A DNA stretch of 64,000 nucleotides from Diabrotica undecimpunctata (lineage: Eukaryota > Arthropoda > Insecta > Coleoptera > Chrysomelidae): positions 108,584,731 to 108,648,730 of the forward strand of contig NC_092806.1 in assembly GCF_040954645.1 (NCBI RefSeq). Direction: 5' to 3'. Made by a program: the position numbers and the translations under genes. Positions 46,150 through 57,385 of this stretch are shown here, one piece after another. Positions within the stretch are counted from its first letter, which is position 1; every line of letters starts with the position of its first letter. The notes under the pieces are model-generated. The model was not told the origin of the DNA. It ran no database searches and saw nothing but the letters and a program-made list of their open reading frames with translations.

Positions 46150-47558
46150 ATGATGTTTTGTTTTTGAATGATGAGCAATGAGTGTTTTTAATAATATAGG
46201 GTTTTTATCGCGGTTCTCAAAGAATTAGTTTGTAAGTACTTTTTAAAATTATCTTTATTATATCTTTTATGAAACACACATATATATCTAACCTAGCCAA
46301 TGTAAATTTAAAATAAACTATCTTTAAATTGAAATTCTTATGAAACTAATTAAATTCTATAGACAATGTAAAATTTAAACAAACTATCTTCAAAATTTAA
46401 ATTGTTATGACACTAACTAAATTATATTAACAAAATTTTGTACCTCTCTGTCACTGAATGCCTAAATGAACTGTTTTCCACTATATAGATTCTAATCACC
46501 ACTCAATGTCTTCGTGCTTCGGTTATCCTTGTTTTTGTGAAATTACTTTTTCCAATTATCAGCTTCCACCAATTTAAAAGATATTTCTTCTTAAGCATTT
46601 ATAAACCACCAAGCAAACCAGCAAACAGCATTTATATTTATTCTTCTTTTCAGTATACCAATATCCAATCACCAAATATATTATATAATTTTAATTTTCA
46701 ATTAATACTTCTTGCATTATCCAATCACCATTTATACATTACATAATTTTTAATCTTCAATAATATTTTCTTTATACTGTTTCTTAATCTTCATTTAACT
46801 CACTATATTGAACAATTGGACCTTCTGTCTGACTATAATTGATCTGACTTCTATTTCATGCTAACTCTAATTAACTTTCATACTAAACTGGACTCATAGT
46901 AACTGTAACTCATAACTGATTGACTAACTGAATGGACATCTTGAATCCAAATCACCGGATATTTATATCTTTTTCCATGTTCCAGAATCATCTAGCAAGA
47001 AATCATGTTCGATTTTGTTCTATTTCTTCCATATGGATGTTCTGGAAACAGTATATGTTCGATCCACAGACATAACCATTATTCCATAATGTTCCACCGT
47101 AAAAAAAGGTCAAATTCTGCATTCTGGAGTATTCCTTAATTTTCTATTGATAATTTTGTTGACATTTAGGCTTTTCAGATCAGAATATACACTTAAATTA
47201 GTAACTAACACTCTAATTTAATAAAATACACATTTTAAACAACATTTTATTATAACTCCACTTTATATTCCCAATTATTACCTAAAATGTCACTTGGAGA
47301 GTATGTATAGTTGGTTGCCTAGTCACATGGCTCACTTAAATATATCTACATCATAATTACTAAAACAAAACTTTTTTTTACACTTATTACATGCTAATTT
47401 CTTAAAAAAAGCCCTCACATAAATAATTTTTCTTAAATTCTCTAGTATATAACTTATTAAAATAACCAAATACTTTTAATATCTAATATGATCTAGTATA
47501 TAACTTGTAAATTAACCTTTTAAACACTATTTTTCTTTCTCCTATATTCTATTCATTT

Positions 47559-47560
<2 letters not shown>
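46146..47560 (-). mobile_element. long LTR-like repeat, copy 2 (1415 bp)
   Basis: Inverted relative of 26256-28273. On the minus strand it begins TGAAATGA and ends CATCATAACA, with (TA)n on both sides. Shared blocks include GGCAACCAA...ACTCT near 47300/26495, the TATA box (46960-46967) and the final GATAGTTTGTTTAAA region. It lacks the 805-bp nested insertion, so it serves as the empty site. No internal coding sequence: a solo LTR is the simplest reading. Confidence 0.65.

Positions 47561-47639
<79 letters not shown>
47561..47639. repeat. (TA)n microsatellite
   Basis: TA array of about 78 bp between the long LTR and the PLE 3' end. Confidence 0.97.
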
Positions 47640-47640
<1 letters not shown>

Positions 47641-49510
47641 ATTTATAGTATCAGCAATCGGTCAGGAAATAAAACTCTATTTGTTCAGTCTCAATATTTC
47701 GTCACGATTTTGTGACTTCTTCAGGAGAAAACTGTAAATTTATTAGAATAATTAATTATTATATGTAAACAAAGTGAATATTTTAATACTTACAACTATA
47801 AAAATAAAAATTTCAATTTTTTTAGCATATCTAAATAAATGACATATTTGTTTGATTTTATTTAACCGCATGGTTAAAGTTATGGTAACCGCAATATTTT
47901 ATAGAGTGAAATCCCATTGTACAATTTTTAGTGAGTAGGTTAAAATAAACAATTACTATGACAGTATTATCCATATTATAAAGTGGAAAGATGGAATTAA
48001 TAGTACAGAATTGAAAAAGAATCAGGAACACGATAAATTGATCTATAAATTGTAATTGATGGTATGTAGTCAGTTATTGCAATACTGATATTTAGGAATG
48101 TAATAAAATTATAGGTACAGTTACTGGAGAATTACTAAGTTTGTGTTTAAATGTTAAGATCTATCATATTATATATTGTTTAGTATGTTGCAGTAGATAT
48201 TACTTAAATGATTGGTGTCTGTCTTATAATTGATAGATTCAGGAGTGTTATTAATGTGTACCATTTCAAGGAAAAGCCGATTTTTATAATTATCAACTTG
48301 TTCCAAGATTTTTACATTATTAAAGTCAAAGTTATGTCCTGTCTTTAAGTGGTGGTCCACTAAGGCACAAGAGTTTTTTCGTATGTTACAGTCACTTTTG
48401 TGTTGAGTGACACGTTGTTTAAGCCACTGTTGACTTTGACCAATATAATAACTTTGACATTGACTGCAATTTATTCTATAAATTATATTACTCATTAATG
48501 AATTTGGAGTTTTAACTTTTATTTTTAAAAATAACCTTGAATTTAGAAGTGGATTGTATTTAATTAATTTAATGTTCGGAAATGTTTTGAAAAGTGAAAC
48601 AATTTGGTCTGTTAAATTTTTTATGAAAGGTATTTTTTTATATGAAACTGGTTGTGGATTATTTATTAAAGCTCTATTGTAAAAGTTAGTGTTATAAATA
48701 AGTTTTTTTAATATATGTTTTGGGTAGCCATTGTTTAAAAACATTTCAAAAAGTTTCTTTAAATTGACATCTAGGAAACTCCGATCACAGATTGTCGTTA
48801 CAAGATTTTTCATAGATACAATTGTGTTGAATTTTTGATTTCTAGAATGATTAGAATAATAATTTATAAATCTGCCGGATGCAGTATCTTTTTGATACCA
48901 ATCTGATTTTGTTATCATTAGTTCTTATGACTTTGGTATCTATAAAAGGTATATTATTTTTATTTTCATATTCGACAGTGAATTGAATATTTTAATGGAG
49001 TGAATTAAAGATCGTTTGTACTGTCTGAATATGGTTGAATGGTACACTGCATATTATATCATCAACAAATTTATAAATAAATGCTAGTGAAAACGGCAAT
49101 TTTGAAATTCCAAAGTCTAATAAATGGTCTAGGATAATTGTTGCTAAAATAGGACTAATAGGACTGCTGCTTGGTGTTCCAAATATTTGTTTATAGAATT
49201 TATCACAAAAACAAAAATATGTGTGGTCAAATAAGAATGTTAATAATGACAGGAAGTCTTTTCTAGATAATGATGTGAATTGTTCTATTTTAGACCATTT
49301 TTCTTGTATGATTTCAATGATTAACTTTATTGGGATGTTAGTAAACAATGACAATACATCTAATGATATCAAAACATAGTTATCTGGTAGCTGAATTCCA
49401 TTTACAGCATTGACAAAAGAAAATGTATCTTTTGTATTGAAACTTGGCTCATTTTCAAATGTCTGTGTAAGTATATTTCCCAAGAATTTGGATAGTCTAT
49501 GAATTTATTA
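47640..49510 (-). pseudogene. Penelope-like element, 5' truncated, one frameshift
   Basis: Minus-strand ORFs 48992-49483 and 48169-48918 form one PLE protein broken near 48918-48992. RT: LISLDVLSLFTNIPI, FGTPSSSPISPILATIILD and FVDDIICSVPF with an intact catalytic DD pair. Linker: WYQKDTASGRFINYYSNHS. Nuclease: IYRINCSQCQSYYIGQSQQW, HKSDCNIRK, DHHLKTGHNFDF. The 3' UTR includes hammerhead motif D. Apart from one frameshift and the missing N-terminus it is well preserved. Confidence 0.85.
47689..47728 (-). ncRNA. hammerhead-ribozyme-like motif D
   Basis: Minus strand: stem I UCUC/GAGA, core CUGAAGA (47718-47724), stem II GUCAC/GUGAC with a six-base loop and one unpaired A, GAAA (47697-47700), minimal stem III (AUAU) and U as cleavage base. 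Located 3' of the PLE ORF on the same strand. Core intact. Confidence 0.6.
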
Positions 49511-49639
49511 GAATTTATTATAATTTATTAGAATTATTAATTTGTTATTATTTACTTGTAGATGTAGTCCGGTATGCACTTAATACTTTAGGAGATTTAA
49601 GGTACTCTTTTAATTATTAGGACTACCTATGTTTGGTAT

Positions 49640-50730
49640 AATTTATTTTTATAACAGCCACAGTTTTTGAATCGGCTTTGTGATTATATTAACTATGTAT
49701 TTCGTAAATCGTAACCTGAATCTAAGTGTATGCCCAGATTTTTCACACGGTTTTTTGGCTCAATGATATTGCTACCTCACTGGTATTTGTATCTCACTGG
49801 CCGACAGTTCTAAATCATTTTCATTTATCCATATGTTGACATTTTTGCAGCATTCATTAATCTTTTTATTTTTCACTTCATAGGTCATCACTTGGTTTAT
49901 TTTTCAAAATTTAGTTCTGGTACTTCATTAGAAAGTACATTTCATAACGTTGATCCCAACATGGGTCCATGTAGGACCCTTGAGGATAGACCTTGCCGTC
50001 TGATTTATATAGTGAAATATATCTATCGGTAATATACTTCTATAATTGATGTTAAGGACGGCTTATCGTTTCTTTATCCTCTTAACCATGTCAGTGATAG
50101 ACTTTACCACCTCAAGGGCAGATTCAGTACCTCCAGCTCTTCTAAACGATTTTTAATTAGGTTTTTGTAAACAATTTTTAAGCAGTCTAAAAGAAAGATT
50201 AAACTATACTAAGTAGCTTTGGTCGGTCTTTTTCCGGGTTTCAAAATAAGAGTTAACGAAGCTTTTTTATTTTTTTTTTAATTCTTGATCGTGTACTAGT
50301 TGGTTTACCATTCTCTATACAATATTATTAAATTTTTTTTTGTAATTATTACCTTTATAGACTTAGGCGTTAGGCGTTACACCGTACAGACAAGGAGGTT
50401 CGCCGTTTTTCATGCTATCAGCTACTTTTAACATTTCTCCTACTGTGAACTCGTTGGGTTGGAGGTTAATTTCTGTCTTTTTTAATTCTGCTATTAGTCA
50501 TTTAAAAAATAGGCTATTTGCAATCTCCTGCGTTTAGTCAGCGGAAAAGCTATATGATGTTTTGGATCTAAGGGTTTTCATTACTATACTAAAGGCTTCT
50601 TCTCTTATGTCATTCTCAACCGCAGCGCATATGTTTTGACTAGCTTGCATGTGCGTCTTGACCTTCTAATTATTTTATTTTGTCCTTTTCTTATCTCCTT
50701 GTATGCAAAGCTTGTGCAAAGCATTGACGC
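49640..50730 (-). pseudogene. R1-group-like LINE RT relic
   Basis: Minus strand across frameshifts: EEAFSIVMKTLRSKTSYSF, NEFTVGEMLKVADSMKNGEP, LKPGKRPTKAT, LIFLLDCLKIVYKNLIKNRL, ALEVVKSITDMVKRI, SRVLHGPMLGSTLWNVLSNE (usual QGSVLGPxLWNxLYxxV) and VNIWINENDLELSASE, VKNLGIHLDSGYDL. The LGPxLWN pattern is typical of the R1/TRAS group. Strongly decayed, no catalytic YADD visible. Confidence 0.6.
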
Positions 50731-50777
50731 AAAGCGATAATAGCTAGGTGTTTAGTTGTTTACTTTTAATTAGGATA

Positions 50778-51967
50778 TCGCTCACTGGATGTAATAATGG
50801 AACATCTAATAAATTAAAGTTTTGTAAAAAATAAAACTTTTGTAATTTCAAAATAGTACATTGAGATTTTCGTGAATATTTTTATGTTGGTTTTAAATAT
50901 TTTTTCTCATGTTGTGTTATTTATAACAAAACATAAAAATTGATTAAAAAAAAGTATATTTTCTTTAAAGCATTAAAAAAATGTCTTATGCATATGCCTC
51001 TCCGCTATTTCTTAAAGTCTTGGCTTGGTTTGTCTTCCAATTTTTAGGCATCCTTTTTCTCTTCCTACTTTTTTCTTCGCCTCAGGTTCTTTTTTTACAT
51101 TATTCTTAACTTCTGATGGCCCACTTTCGCCGCTGCTTGAAGATGTGTTTGTGTCGTCCTCATAATTTATATCAGTAATAGAAATATCTAAAAAAATCGG
51201 CACTTTTCTCTTCTTCGAAAAAAGTCTTGACATTTACCGAGGAGAAAATTGTGTTTTTTATTATATTTTCTTTTTTTCCGTTAGTTAGTAACTGAACATT
51301 GTTACTTTTTTCACATGCCTTGTTGTTTCCTAATGTTTTAACATAGGGGGTATCTTACTCAAATTTAATAACACTCTCACAACGTCCAACAGCCTTGCAC
51401 CTCTTAAATAAGGCTCCACCTTTTGTGTGTTAACTAAAAAATACCGTTGCAATCTTATAAAATTCAAAAACAAACTTAGTTTGTTAGTTTGTACAATTTT
51501 GCATGTTATTTAATTTTCATTGTCAATAGTGACAAAGTTTATAAGTTTCTACTTAGTACATAGTAGGTTTCTAAAAATTAAATGCTTCACAAATAAACCC
51601 TTATTATTATTATATTAGATATTCATATGCAATAGCGCCACTCTTAACAATGTGCCGTTAAAGTCACAATAAAATGATGATAATTGTTAAAATTTACAGA
51701 ACTAAATCAATATGCCACTAGTGAACTTACTTTTTGCCCTTTTAGAGAGTTGCCAATGTACTTAACTGTTGTGCCGGTGTTGCTCCTAGGATGTGGTAAA
51801 AATGAGTGATAGTCAATAACGTCATTTGTGCCATCTACCAGGCCATGTGAGAGCTATCTTTATGCCAGTATTATACAACATTAGACTTTCAAAAACCAGT
51901 TATTTTAAGTGTTAAAATTCAAAACAGCAAAAATTTGAGATGTGCCACTCTTGCATCCAGTGAGCGA
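50778..51967. mobile_element. 1.19-kb TIR element with TA target
   Basis: Ends TCGCTCACTGGATG...CATCCAGTGAGCGA form imperfect TIRs of about 45-50 bp, with TA at 50776-50777 and 51968-51969. The interior is AT-rich with one 73-codon ORF. Length and TA target fit an internally deleted Tc1/mariner/pogo-type element. I do not recognise the family. Confidence 0.75.
51012..51233 (-). CDS. 73-aa ORF inside the TIR element
   Basis: Starts with ATG, begins MSRLFSKKRKVPIFLDISI, has a Ser-rich acidic middle (TSSSSGESGPSE) and a basic end (KKKVGREKGCLKIG). The composition resembles the C-terminal tail of some pogo-like transposases, but no motif identifies it. It may be a remnant of the original transposase or chance. 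Confidence 0.3.
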   Translation of the reverse strand: MSRLFSKKRKVPIFLDISITDINYEDDTNTSSSSGESGPSEVKNNVKKEPEAKKKVGREKGCLKIGRQTKPRL

Positions 51968-51969
51968 TA

Positions 51970-53100
51970 TGCCCCTCGCTTTATGTAATCTTGTCGATCC
52001 ACCCTCTTTATTTAAGGGGTATATTGCCACATCAACACTACTATTGACTATACAGCCGGTTTTTTGTCATATTTTTATTTAGTTCGGTGATTATTAGTAA
52101 ATCTTTAATCGGTTTAAAATATCTTATATTTTCCTTTTTGTTAAGCATTTCTAAACTGCTTGGATCATCCTTATTATAAGTAGTTCTGCAGTCATTAACA
52201 TTTACTTGTCTTTTATATTATACTCTTGGCAAATCTATCCTCTTGGCGTTATTATTATAAGTACATAATCATCTTACAATGTAGGAAGTCTGTATTTTTT
52301 TCCCGTCAAATATAGTCTGCTGTAGGGTAGTCAGCATACATAAAACTAGACTTATATCGTCAGGCTGGTAATGGTATTTTACAGTTATAATAACATTTCT
52401 TCGTGATTGCTCGAGGTCATAATTTACCTACTTGAGGTGAGGCAATTCAACTGTTTGTTTTTCCGATTTATTGATAGGATCGAAATGTAATTATTTTTAC
52501 AAAAATACTTAAACTATTTCAAGACAGAATTGGAAAATTGGTGGTGTATAATTAAATAATTTGCAAGCCGTGACTATCTAAATGTCAAATCAAAGGTAAA
52601 GTAATGTAGATTACATAGTTAAACATTTTGATTATATTAAACATATACTGCACACAATTACTACAACACAAATATCTTTTTCTGATATCACTTAATAAAT
52701 AAGTTCCTTGAAAACAACTATTAGAAATCCGTTTAAAATTTTCTAAGTAAAAGTTCTGTTAGATATAAATATGATTATCGAAAAGTATAAAAGAGATTTC
52801 AAAGTTACGAAATTTCGTTGAGAGTACCGTTTCTTTGGTGGCTCCGTTATTTTTGAAAAAGGGTATTTGAATTGAGTCACTCTCATATTTGTATAAGAAT
52901 GAGAACTGTGAATAGCGATTATTATTTTAACCATCTAGTTAGAATCTATGGAGAGGGCATCACGTGACTAAAAACAACCTCACTTCGGCCATATTGTTAT
53001 AATAGTTTTGACAGATCGTGTATGATTGTTTACGTTTGTTGTTTTTCGAATATTTTTACTTTTATAATCCTTTTATAAAATCTGTAATATTATATTGTGA
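51970..53100. other. unassigned sequence, promoter-like at its right end
   Basis: No element recognised. The stretch 52960-53110, with a CACTTCGGCCATATTG block upstream of the THAP-like exon, could hold a host promoter; this is inference from position. Confidence 0.35.
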
Positions 53101-53112
53101 TACTGCATAATA

Positions 53113-53189
53113 ATGGTTTCTTGTTCTCAACGTAGTTGTAGTAGCAGAAGCAATGTTAATAAAAAATCTTCTAGAATAACGTTCCACAG
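53113..53189 (+). CDS. first coding exon of a THAP-domain protein (candidate)
   Basis: The ATG at 53113 reads MVSCSQRSCSSRSNVNKKSS then RITFHR and meets CAG followed by GTTAGT, a good splice donor, at 53190. THAP zinc fingers start MxxC...GC.N and continue to FHRFP, and intron position after FHR is common. The following exon (expected WxxxxxR...CSxHF) is not visible in this window, so it is distant or lost. It could be a host gene or a P-element-related transposase. Confidence 0.5.
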
Positions 53190-53605
53190 GTTAGTATACA
53201 AATATATAAACAAAGTAATGGCCCGTACTAATAGAAAATAAATTAATAGTATTCATAAAAAATCTTATAAGTAAGGTAATTGTACTATTCTTGAGAATAC
53301 TCAAATATCTTCATCCTAAATATCTTAAAATTTCTTATTAACTACTGCAACATGATTATTTTTATTTCTACACAGTATTTCCATTATGATATTCGGCAGA
53401 TATTCAATTTTGTTATTTTAATAATAACTTTTTTTTGTTAATGGAATTAAATTTTTACTTTATTATTTCTTTTACTTTATACCGTATATTTATTTTACCC
53501 TTTAAAATATTATTTACATTATTATCTCTTTCAGATACAACTTGTTATTTCACTGTATTAATTTATTTTTATGTATAATATGTCATGTTTTTAGTGTTTA
53601 TAATA

Positions 53606-54294
53606 GAGGCCCATTAGGCCGAAATACTTATAAGCGCATGCGCAGGCGCCCTGTACGTGAAATCAAATCTTAACTGTCTTTTCCTTTTTATTCCGATATA
53701 CTCTGTACGAGTACTAGACACCAATTCGCTAAGAATTTTGCTTAGTTGAGGAGATATGTTGTGGAATGCAATTTTTAGATTCCCCATGTCTCTAATAACA
53801 TCTTTATCAACGTTTGTTTTGCATTGCAATTCTTAGAAGGCACAGATTAAAGCGAAATTCTGAATTTGGTTTCGAAAATTAGTTTACGGATTTTATTATC
53901 AGATGTCGCTCTTTGCGTCTATACGAAGCTATGTTAGAGTTGCTTCCTAAGACAGAAAAGATTTATTTTCACATTCAGAGCGACTGCGAAAGCCGTTCTG
54001 ATGAGGCCTATTAGGCCGAAATACGTATAAGCGGATGCGCAGGCGCCCTGTACGTGAAATCAAATCTTAACGGTATTTTCCTTTTTATTCCGATATACTC
54101 TGTACGAGTACTAGAAACCAATTCGCTAAGAATTTTGCTTAGTTGAGGAGATATGTTGTGTAATGCAATTTCTAGATTCCCTATGTCGCTAATAACATCT
54201 TTATCAACGTCTGTTTTACTTTGCAATTCTTAGAAGGCACAGATTAAAGCGAAATTCTGAATTTGGTTTCGAAAATTAGTTTACGGATTTTAAT
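53606..54294 (+). mobile_element. tandem 397-bp hammerhead repeat (retrozyme-like)
   Basis: Two head-to-tail units with a period of exactly 397 bp (53606 aligns with 54003; 53871 with 54268), no indels and about a dozen substitutions over about 280 bp. Unit 2 stops at 54294. A hammerhead motif sits across the unit junction (53993-54034), and a partial one lacking the first core half starts the array. Cleavage at 53632 and 54029 would release a 397-nt monomer. This is the arrangement described for animal retrozymes. Minus-strand 71-codon frames here are by-products of the repeat. Confidence 0.75.
53993..54034 (+). ncRNA. type I hammerhead ribozyme at repeat junction
   Basis: Stem I CCGUU (53993-53997) pairs with AGCGG (54030-54034), with one G-U. 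Core CUGAUGA is at 53998-54004. Stem II GGCC/GGCC (54005-54008/54014-54017) follows without bulge and closes with the expected G-C. GAAA is at 54018-54021. Stem III AU/AU (or AUA/UAU with CG loop) leads to A54029 as cleavage base. Every core position matches the hammerhead consensus. Confidence 0.8.
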
Positions 54295-55410
54295 ATTATT
54301 TGTATGTCTCTGGTGTCGATGTTCTTACCCTCCAGGATTTCTTTGAGTTTATTGTGGCGTACTTTGTCAAAAGCCTTTTCAAAGTCTATAAAGCAGGTGT
54401 GTACCTCTTGGTTAACATCTAGACATCTCTGTGTTAGGACGTTTAAAGCAAAGAGAGCTCCTCTTGTACCTAATCCTTTTCTGAATCCCATCTGTGTATC
54501 GGTAATATCGATATCTAACTTTTGATAGATTCGGTTGTGGATGACTCTAAGAAATATTTTAACCAGATGGCTTATCAAGGAGATTGTTCGATGATCTAAA
54601 AATTGCATTGCCTTAGTTTTCTTTGGTATGGTGACAAACGTAGACAGCGCCCATTCTTGAGGTATTATACCAGTACTGCATATTGTATTGAATAGATGTA
54701 ATATGATGGTTACGGATTTATCATTCAAAAGCTTCAACAGTTCTGTGAGAATTTCATCAGGTCCATTTGTTTTTCCATTTTTAGCGTTTCCTATTGCGTA
54801 TTCTACTTCTTCTTTCAATATGTCTGGCCCAGTTGCATTGATTATCTGAGTTAAGTTGTTTTTATCGTCTTCAAATAAATCATTCAGGTATTCTGTCTAT
54901 CTTTTTATTTTATTCCCTAGCTCTACAATAAGATTTCCATCTTTGTCTTTAAGTTTATCTATTTGGCATTTCTTTATGCTTCCTGTTATCTTTTTACTTT
55001 TTTTGTGCATATTGAACGCATCGTACTTTTTCTGATAGGTTTCCATTTCTTCACACTGTCCTGTAATCCACGCCTGTTTGGCTTCTTTTATTCTCTTTTT
55101 TATGTGTTTGTTTATTTCTTTGTATTTGTTTAGGCAATTCTTTATCTTTCTTCTTTGTTCCATCAAGTCTAGTATATCTTATGTCATCCACCCCTTATTC
55201 TTTGTTGTTGTTTTTGTAAGATGCTTCTTTCCTGCTGCTTGTATAGCTGTATTTATGTACTTTAATTTTTGGTTAACGTTATTTGTGTCGTTAATTTGTT
55301 GCTGTACTGAACGGAGGTTTTCATTTATTTCTTCTCCTGTTTCTTGTCGTATATTTTTGTTTCTAAGTTGAATCTAGTGCCTTTCTGTGTGGTCTTCTAA
55401 TCTTTTTTGG
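54295..55410 (-). pseudogene. RTE-type LINE fragment, linker and first half of RT
   Basis: Minus strand: EINENLRSVQQQINDTNNVN, LMEQRRKIKNCLNKYKEINK (54897-55166, EN-RT linker), EYLNDLFEDDKNNLTQII, then 54276-54818: VEYAIGNAKNGKTNGPDEIL, FVTIPKKTKAMQFLDHRTIS, MGFRKGLGTRGALFALNVLT and FIDFEKAFDKVRHNKL. Same family as 315-1918. It ends abruptly before the YADD motif at the edge of the retrozyme repeat. Loss of the 3' half is unusual for a LINE and points to a later break. Confidence 0.8.
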
Positions 55411-55411
55411 T

Positions 55412-55446
55412 CTCGCCTCTATCACAGTTACTGTGATAGAAGCGAG
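55412..55446. repeat. near-perfect palindrome
   Basis: CTCGCCTCTATCACAG and its inverse CTGTGATAGAAGCGAG are separated by TTA, with one mismatch. A stable hairpin of 15-16 bp. Possibly a remnant transposon terminus. Confidence 0.7.
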
Positions 55447-55449
55447 ATT

Positions 55450-56540
55450 TTGAGCAAAATCCTTTAAATTCAAGATGGCAGTTAATGTGGCAGCCGAATT
55501 TAATCGAGATTTTAAATTTACAGTATCTCTGACCCCATTTTAAGGTTAAAATGATAAAATTTGGGATAGTTTACCAAACAAGATAAAATGACATCCCGAC
55601 TGGACTACAAGGCTCTTTAATCAATGATACGCAGAACTCTCTTATAGCAGCAGTAACTTTAGCAGAATATACCTTACTGTGCTAAAGGTTCGCTTATATA
55701 ATCTATTTTGGAATCTATGCGGTATAAAAAGAGGGCTACTAAAAATAAAAACTCTTTAAAAAGATAAAGGTTTTTAAAATCTCGATCTCGTTTTAGGGTC
55801 TTCTGGACAAATAGGGTCACAAATCAGGCAGTGCTGGAAAGACTAATTATTGAACCTTAAAATTATACTTACTATAAGAAAGAAAAGTCACGTCTTTTGA
55901 GTCATAAACTATGAATTCTTACAGTTTATCATGCAAGACAATATCGTTGGACGAAAAAGCGTGTAGCGTAAAAGAATTTCTTGCCTGCGAAATCTTTGTG
56001 AATGTTTTGGAATGACATCGGTGGAATTATTCCATGCAGTAGTTTCGAAATTGCAAACAGCTATATTTATTAGCAGCCTCTACAGGAGACATCGAATGTA
56101 AGAAGTGAAAATGTAAGTGTGTGTCAGATTCAATCAAGAAATCTACACTTAATGATATAGCTGAAAACCTTGTTTGATTATGCCTTATTCAAACATGTCA
56201 TAAGGCCCTAGGATGATCTGTATTGGCTATTGCGACCAGTCGTCTCGGGTATGAGAACTTAGTTATCAGTTTGTTCTGTTTAGAATAGTGGCGAACTCAG
56301 GCTCATATTGTCAGACAGAGTCGGTGATAAAATTCTGACGTTTACTTTGTGAATTATTTATGGAACCATCTGTGTCAGTTTTATTAATTGTATTACTGTC
56401 ATGTTATAATTTCTATAATTGGATTTTTATTATCATGTCTCAATTTACAACCGTTATACAACCGAGATAAACCTTGAAGTATTGTGCCTCAAAATATTTA
56501 CAAAATACTGCAAGCCTACGACTAGATTAGTGTTATAATT
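55450..56540. other. unassigned sequence
   Basis: No recognised motif or repeat. Confidence 0.45.
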
Positions 56541-56800
56541 TTTATAATTTTATAAAATTATCTCCATACCTTCCCCTTATCTGGCTGTGTGTCCAAAAAA
56601 CCTTAATATATTTTGGTTGACGACCTGTTAATACTGATATATTTGTGCGGTGTGCTTTCCAGGGTATGCGTATCATTCTACGCTTGACCCGCAGTTTAAA
56701 GGTTTGTGTGTTGGACCCGCAGTTTGTGTGTTGGATTTTTTGATGGTCGTATGTAGCGTAGGTAGCGACAGAAACGATAAGAGCCCGTAGCAAGCCTAGT
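56541..56800 (-). pseudogene. RTE-type LINE C-terminal fragment
   Basis: Minus strand: LRVKRRMIRIPWKAHRTNIS matches the block RRMLRIPWTxHxTN after the RT domain, preceded by a degenerate YG.E.W region and followed by a weak GHxxR region. Short and decayed; from a different RTE group than 315-1918. Confidence 0.55.
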
Positions 56801-57084
56801 TCGGTGTTCTTAGTTATTACAATATATTTTAAGATTTAAGTAAGTTTGACCATTGCTGAACTGATTATTTTTAATATCTGATCTGATCATTATTTGAGAT
56901 AACAGAGACCAATAAAATATGGATATTAATAATTAAAACAACTAACCAATTTATATCCTGCTGCATTTCTTATTGACGGATGGTTATTTCTACTTTTATC
57001 AATGGTCATTCGTACCAAATTATTTATTATCCGTACCATTATTTGGTACAGATAATGACAGCATCGCCTACTGAAGGTAATATT

Positions 57085-57385
57085 AGATTGGCAGCCACCT
57101 GAGCAAAAAAAAACCGAGGAAGACTGAAAACAACATGGCTTGATGGAGTCCAAAAGGCAATGTCAAAGAGAGATTTACCATCATCATCTTCGTCTGCTGT
57201 GCATTAATTTTAAGTCCATATTCATGACTAATAGTATTTAATCTGTTAATGATGTGTTTAAGTACAGCTGTTGATGGTGCTAGTTTTAAACTCTCGTCAG
57301 CATGTCGGGAATTGATGATTTTTTAACCTCCGACAGTTATTCCACTTTGCCATCCGTCGAAGACAATCCGCATAATATGTTCGCT
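57085..57385. pseudogene. two RTE-type LINE scraps in opposite orientation
   Basis: Plus strand 57105-57185 reads KNRGRLKTTWLDGVQKAMSK (usual GRPRxxWxDxV). Minus strand 57385-57175 reads ENIMRIVFDGWQSGITVGG, SRHADESLKLAPSTAVLKHI and ISHEYGLKINAQQTKM, matching the RT block around YADD (here HADE). They abut, so they derive from separate insertions or an inversion. Confidence 0.6.

Noticed and set aside
52743..52934. 63-codon minus-strand ORF
   Set aside because: No domain and low complexity; nothing supports expression.
53614..54226. Two near-identical 71-codon minus-strand ORFs
   Set aside because: They are duplicated because they lie in the tandem hammerhead repeat. No protein motif, and the ribozyme strand is plus.
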